NCBI GenBank assembly: GCA_003415625.1
Contig: PYIU01000006.1
Coordinates: forward strand, 4,216,001 to 4,280,000
Length of the DNA stretch: 64,000 nucleotides
Origin: Aquanectria penicillioides
Taxonomy: Eukaryota > Ascomycota > Sordariomycetes > Hypocreales > Nectriaceae
Direction of reading: 5' to 3'
The notes under the pieces: model-generated
What the model was told of the DNA's origin: nothing
The model's database searches: none
Seen by the model: only the letters and a program-made list of their open reading frames with translations
Shown: one piece after another, positions 58,140 through 64,000 of the stretch
Position numbering within the stretch: position 1 is the stretch's first letter
Layout: each line of letters begins with the position of its first letter
Program-made: the position numbers and the translations under genes

Positions 58140-61100
58140 CCACTACCCATCCTTATCCTCCACAAACTTCCTTAACCAATCACTATAGGTTATATTAAGA
58201 AGCTTAACTCTATCTATAGTATTAAGGATATAACTTTTTATCTTATTGAATGCATTAGCAATTCTATAAGGGCCCAACTAACACAGCTTTATCTTTATAA
58301 TATAAAATATATCCTTTTGATTTTATATATTATACTAAAGAATTAAATCTCTAATAGCAAAAGGCTCTTTATACAGCCTATATTAATTCTTTTTAGTCTC
58401 TTTATTAGCAATTAACCTTTAAAATGCAATTACTTATTGCCTAGCTTCTTCTATATCTTTTTGCTTTTGCTTTAGGATCCTAATTCTTTACTTAAGCAGG
58501 TCCTTAATAGAGATTACATTATTTTATTTAATTAAATGCTATATAGGCACTTCCACTTCTAAAGAAAAGACTGGCTTCTATCTATAAAGTAAATAAAAAG
58601 GTAATCTCCTATATAAGGCATAAATAGCTGCTCTTTCAGCCAGTAAAGCTATTAATAAAATATCTATTTATTTTCCTTTTTCTTTACTCTTTTTCTTTAG
58701 GAAACTTATTATAGTAATATAACTACCTTTAATAAGCCTATTTGCTTTAGGGTTATAAGTAGAAGTATTAATAACTTCTATATTAAGGCTATTAAAATCT
58801 TTAGGAATCCCTTTTATAATCTCTTTTCTATTATTAGTAACTACTCTTTTTAGCATTCTATACTAATAGTGCAGTTTTCTAAGGAATTTTACAATATAGT
58901 AACTGTTTAATCTTAGGATTAGCTTGGCCTCTACCTATCTATAAAGGTTGCACTTAACTTTTAGCATAAATCTAAATCCTTTATTAAAAGGTATATACTA
59001 TCTATTAAAATAAATCTTTATTATTAAATAGATAGGCTTAATAGATATAGAGGCTTTTATTAGTCTTTAGGGAATATATATTTAATATATTAAGCACTGC
59101 TTAATAGCTTTTATAATACTCCTTCTTGCACTTTACTAATAGTACCTTTTAAAGAGAAGTGTATAAATAGTATTGTAACTATAATGCCCTCTATTAATAT
59201 AGTATAATCTAATTAAATCCTTTTAAATGTCTTTTTTCTTTATAATTAACCTTAAGTTGCCTTTCTATTTCTTAGCCCTAATCTATAAGCAGCTACCTTT
59301 TATAAAGTATTTCTTAGCCTTTAGCTATAAGCATTAATAATTCTATAGGGTAATACCTACTGGCCTTTTTAATAAAAGTAAGTATTCCCTTAATTGCAAT
59401 AAGGGTTTACTATAATTCTTTCTTAACTTTATTAATTTATCCTTAATCTTAATAATATTAAAATAAGTATTAATAAACTCTTTAATATTACCCTTAGCCT
59501 TTTAGTCTATTTAATTAAATGCTTTTAAATCTTTTCTAAATAGCCTATTAGCTATATTATTTTTATTTTTAGGAATATATTAAACAGTAAAGTTAAACAA
59601 TAGAATATAACCAATCCATTAAATAACTATTACATTAAGGATATTACTAGCCTTACTATTAAGCTAATAGACTAAAACTTAAGAATCTATCTTTAAAATA
59701 AAGGGCAATCTATATATATAGCTATAAAGGCATTTAATCCTATGCAATATGCCCTTACATTTAAGTTTAATAGCATTATACCTTTATTCTATAGAAGTCT
59801 AAAGACTAAATTTATACCTTATTAAATACCTCTTCCCCTTTATTATCTATATTAATACTATACTCTAGCCTTCTTTACTAATATTAATTATAAGAATAAC
59901 CTCTTTAAATCCTTTAAAAAGGTCTAATATCACTAAAATAAAAGTAAAGATTATCTTTTCTTTAAAAACTACTATAGCATTAGCTTATTCCTTACCCTAT
60001 ATTTATATAGCATCCTTTCTTAATAACCAAATAAAAGGTCTAGCAATTTAGGCATATCTTTTAACCTAAATTTAATAGTAGCCTATAATTCCTAAAAACG
60101 CTTTAACTTACTTTAAGTTATAGTATCTTTTCTATTTATTAATCTTAATTACTTTTTTCTTTACTAGCTGCCTTTTAGCTATATTGCATAAGTATCCAAT
60201 AATAACTGCAGTATGCTAGCAGAACTTTAACTTCCCTATAGAAATTGTACACTCAAATAGCTTAACATTTAAAAGAGTTTTATTTAAATTGATTAAATGC
60301 TTTAGAACAAACCTCTATACACTAAAAAGCACCTCCTCCCTATTATACTCAATCTTTAGTCCTTTAATAGCAATATTATCCAAAAAGGCTTAATAGACTT
60401 TTAGTAATAGATTAAAGAGGATTTTAATTATAATCCTTAAGAACTGTACTATTAAATTAATTCCTCCTTACAGTAAGGTGCATATCCTAAAAAGCCCTAA
60501 TAGTATATTAAAAGTTATTAAATCCCAACTTTCCTTTATTAAGGAAATCTAATTATATCCTAAAAAGAAGTCTAAAAGAGTTAGGATTTTATATATCCTA
60601 AATTTAGCTAAGAATTTATTAGTTTCTAAAGGAATTAATCCATTCTATATTATATATACATTATATCTTTTAGCTAAATTAATTAAGTAAAGTCTATTAT
60701 TCTTTTTTGCTACTAATATATATAGGTTCTAATAGGCAATATAAAACTCTTAAAGGATTTCTCTTTTTATTTAAGTTTTTAGCAACTTAATAACCTTCTT
60801 TTTCAATCCTTTAGGGATTAAAATATTTTCTATTTATTAGGCTTTATATTTAGTTATCTTAATAATCTATAGAAAGGCCACTTTAGGGTTTAGTTTCCTA
60901 CACTTCTTAAAATCTTAAGCAAATACTACTTCTCTATTATAAAGAATTTCTAAAAGAACACTTCTCTCTTTATTAATAAAGATCCCTTCTATTTAATCAA
61001 TTACTTTCTAAAGTCTTTCTTTATATAGCCTTAATTCTTTAGCTATTTTAGAGAACTTAAGTATTAAGAGCTTTAAGTACTTAAACTTCTCTTTAAAATC

Positions 61101-64000
61101 TCCCTTTACTTTCTTCTATCTCTTTTCCTTCTAATATAAATCCCCTTTAGGGATAGATCTATTTAATAGAATATTGTCTTTAAAATATATTTTATTGGCT
61201 TTTCTTTTATATATTATATTAATAAGTGCTACCTCCCCTCTTTAATATATAGCTAATTATAGCTTCTCCTTTACCTTTATTACCTTTATATAATTAACCT
61301 TTAACTAATTTCTAACTACTAATTGAATTACTGCTTCTATTAATGCCTTATTTAATTATTTAATTAAATGCTTATTATTATCTTTTTTTAGACCCTATAA
61401 TTCTATTAGTCTAAAAGAACTTTAGGAACTTATCTTTAGTTGCCTTAAGTAGTCTCTATATTCCTTAAGGCATTCTATTTAATATTTCTAGCAATAGGCA
61501 TAATAATCTTAATTAAGCTAAATTAATATTATAAGAGCATTTCTCCTTTTGGAGATATATAATTAAATATAACTTTAGCAGCCCTAATAAAGGGCATTCC
61601 TAAAATAAAAGGAATAGAAATATATTCTCTTAAAGCAATATAGAATTTCTATACTATTTAAACATTTCCAAAAAACAGCTTAATATTCACTTCTCTATAC
61701 ATTTAGATTCAGTTATTAAAGTAGGATATAATAAAAGCTTTTATAGGCTTTACTTTTAGCTTGCATTTTTATACTATTTTATTAAAAATAATATTTCCTT
61801 TTAATCTAAAATCTACTAAAGCTTTTTAAATTATTCCATTAGGGTTATTTAACTTCACTTAAATTTTCAGCAGTTCTTAGCATTAAGCTAAAGTTCTTTA
61901 ATGCTATTAGTTTAAAATGTTTATATAAACTATTAAATGCATTTAATTAAATATAACTTTTACCCCTTTAATTATTATATAGCTAATATCAACTTTATTA
62001 ACACTTTTTTAATCCTTAATAAAGTATTCTTTAGGCAATAGCATATAATAAGGTTTGGATTCCTCCTTAATCAATACACTATTAATACTACACTATTTAG
62101 CAATACAGTTAAAGTACTCCTTTAAGAATATTGCTTTTAGATTATTAATTATAACTAAATTAATAGCTTGCTAAATCTATCTTTTTTTTAGTAAGGGTTT
62201 AGGTTTTACCTATTTAACTTCTTTTATCCCCTTTATATAATTAGAAACTATCTTTAAGATATTATTACTTAAGGGAGGGTTAAAGATAATTAAATCCTTA
62301 ATAGTTATTTAGACTTTTAATTTTATTACTTTTTTATAAACTTATCTCCTTATCTAAATGACCTTAAGCATTTAATTAAAAGCATTTTAATCCTTTTCTT
62401 TAAGAATAATATTAATAATCTCTCTATCCTTAATAAGTTCCCTATTTATAACCTAAATAAAAGATTAAATTCCCTTTTCCTTTTCTTAACTAGCCAATTC
62501 CTCTTTTAATTTTACTTTTATGCATTTTGCAGTATTGGTTTCTAATATAATATTAGCAACAAAAGGGTTATTAATCAATTCTATAACTTAATTATTAATA
62601 AAGATGCAATTAACTCTAGGTTCTTAGGTCTCCTTAAGGGAATTCCCACTAAACATTAAGGAGCTATACTTTAGTTAGTTTATATACTTAAAGAAGTCTT
62701 TAATTAAATACTTCTCTTTTTTAGCAATCTACTATTTTTATGCATTTAGCTTATCCACTATTATAACCTTAGCTTAGCTATAAATCTTAAAGGTAGGGAA
62801 TTTCAGGATCCATAAAACAACCATTTTTCTTACTCCTTTTTTAATAGTAAGCTTATATATTAGTTTTAAGAGTAGTAAGAGTTCCTATCGCTTTATTTAA
62901 ATAAAGCTAGCATTACTATTATAGTCTGCAAATCCCCTCCTTCTATCTTCTATAAAAAGTGGGCAATAGTTTAGAAAATGCCCTACTTCTATATAATAAA
63001 AGCACTTTAAATCCCTATTATAACTTGCATTAATATAAAAGTTATAATAGGGATATATATAATTAAATTCTTTTATTTAATTAAGGTTGTTTTTAACTAG
63101 CAATAATAATTCTATTTTTAATCAATTAATCTCTTAGCGCATAATCCTCTTTAACTCCTACAATTTATTTATAATGTTTTAAGCTATATTAATTTATAGC
63201 TTCTTTATTCCTTTAGTAAGAAAACTTAACTTCCTTTTTAAGCTTTAAATAGGGTTAGGGAACTTAAGCTCTTAATGCTAAAGCTAATTTTAATAAGCAA
63301 AAGGTTTTTTAGTTTTCTCTAAATATTTAAAGTTATTATTCTTTTCTTTTATCTAAAAGATTTAAATTCCTTTTTTAGCATTAAGGAAGTTCTTAATCAG
63401 CCTAATTATCTTTTTATACCTTATTATTCTTAAGGTATTTAGGTATTTCCCTTTCTATTAATAGACATTAATAATAATGTTTTTAATATAGCATTATAAA
63501 TAGCCTAAGCCTATACTATAGAAGCCTCCCAGCCAATAGAATCTACTCTTTTACTAAATTAAGCATACTTTATAAGCTATTAAAGGATAATTCCATACTC
63601 TATAGACTAAATTAAAGTTATATTTATTTGCTAGAGCTTATTCTTAAGTGGATCTAATTGATCTAAATCCTAATACTTAAAGGTTTCCAAAAGGTTCTAC
63701 TTTATAGTAGCCTAATTATTGCCTTTTAGTAAGTTTATAATATTTTAAGATACTTTAAAGGTTATATAGTATATAAAAGCTTTGCCCTTTATACTATCTA
63801 CAACTTCTTAACTAATTATAAATCCATTATATAATTTAAAGAAATATATAATATTCCTTCTATTAAAAATTATATTAAGCAATTAAATAGGGGTAATAAT
63901 TGCTTCTATTATTTTAGCTAATATATTTAGTTTATTCTCTTTAGGAATATTAGTATTAATAGTACTAATTAACTTAAAAAGGATAGTTAAAGATTATTGA
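58140..64000 (-). mobile_element. RIP-degraded Ty3/Gypsy LTR retrotransposon (gag-pol, minus strand, runs off right edge)
   Basis: Minus-strand translation gives the Gypsy order from right to left. The gag zinc knuckle is at 62963-63004: C-F-Y-Y-I-E-V-G-H-F-L-N-Y-C fits CX2CX4HX4C with the second Cys changed to Tyr. A protease-like ALVDFRL stretch is near 61803-61822, where LVDSGA is expected. Reverse transcriptase spans about 60960-60330 with ILTLLDFFLGYNQISL and FLDNIAIKG (60370-60389; D to N in the catalytic pair). The integrase tail is at 58668-58856 (TSTYNPKANRLIKG). The post-integrase region has FAIRDLILQY and LGPYRIANAF near 58262. Many TAA/TAG stops fit former CAA/CAG/TGG codons. The element cannot be active. 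Confidence 0.9.

Larger units (their letters stand above)
41352..64000. repeat. AT-rich, RIP-like mutated repeat tract
   Basis: From about 41.35 kb to the right edge the sequence is extremely AT-rich, dominated by TTAA, TATA and TAAT. All but a few frames are closed by TAA/TAG. Repeated blocks differ from one another almost only by C/T and G/A transitions, as expected from RIP acting on duplicated DNA. Remaining CpA and CpG sites are nearly all preceded by G. The right-hand 6 kb (Gypsy element) is less saturated and keeps some TCA, ACA and CCA. It is probably heterochromatin. Confidence 0.9.

Overview
The window looks like a chromosome-arm or subtelomere-like accessory region of a filamentous ascomycete, most likely Aspergillus/Penicillium-type Eurotiomycetes. 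The grounds are short GT..AG introns of about 45-86 nt, fungal-only families (HET domain, SAT4-like rhodopsin-fold membrane protein, Zn2Cys6 regulator, LaeA-type methyltransferase), and a long AT-rich tract that looks mutated by repeat-induced point mutation (RIP). Species assignment is inference.

Left part (1-31 kb): mixed live genes and gene remains. A multi-span membrane protein runs off the left edge on the minus strand. Then follow a 603-aa HET-domain protein with one intron, a rhodopsin-fold protein with three introns, and a secreted alpha/beta hydrolase with one intron. Between 12.5 and 21 kb lies a gene graveyard: a frameshifted GH3 beta-glucosidase, the first ~70 codons of a GH5 cellulase, the tail of an NRPS adenylation domain, and a decayed TPR-CHAT gene. 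One intact small secreted HExxH protein sits among them. Next come an intact, unrecognised helical protein (minus, four exons), and an SDR / Zn2Cys6 regulator / methyltransferase trio that could be a small metabolic cluster. I rebuilt the exons of these genes from splice motifs and reading-frame continuity; the methyltransferase has nine exons.

Middle part (31-41 kb): almost no live genes. It holds an array of about 14 imperfect palindromic decamers, many spaced 17 or 33 bp apart (31.27-31.76 kb), a 24-25 bp minisatellite, a clearly recognisable but broken PARP gene (WGR plus catalytic domain, minus strand), one conserved-looking 176-aa protein, a Pcl-type cyclin fragment, a polypurine tract, and a small GC-rich island.

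Right part (41.3-64 kb): a very AT-rich tract in which nearly every surviving CpA or CpG is preceded by G. It contains two ~2.0-kb direct repeats, two head-to-tail 4.17-kb tandem units each opening with the same GC-rich hairpin, recurrent perfect palindromes with core GCATTTAATTAAATGC, and a degraded Ty3/Gypsy retrotransposon on the minus strand (gag zinc knuckle, protease, reverse transcriptase, integrase) that runs off the right edge.

The strongest candidates for something undescribed are the 31.3-31.8 kb palindromic array, the 4.17-kb tandem units, the GpC-protected mutation pattern, and the unrecognised helical protein facing a CHAT-protease relic.
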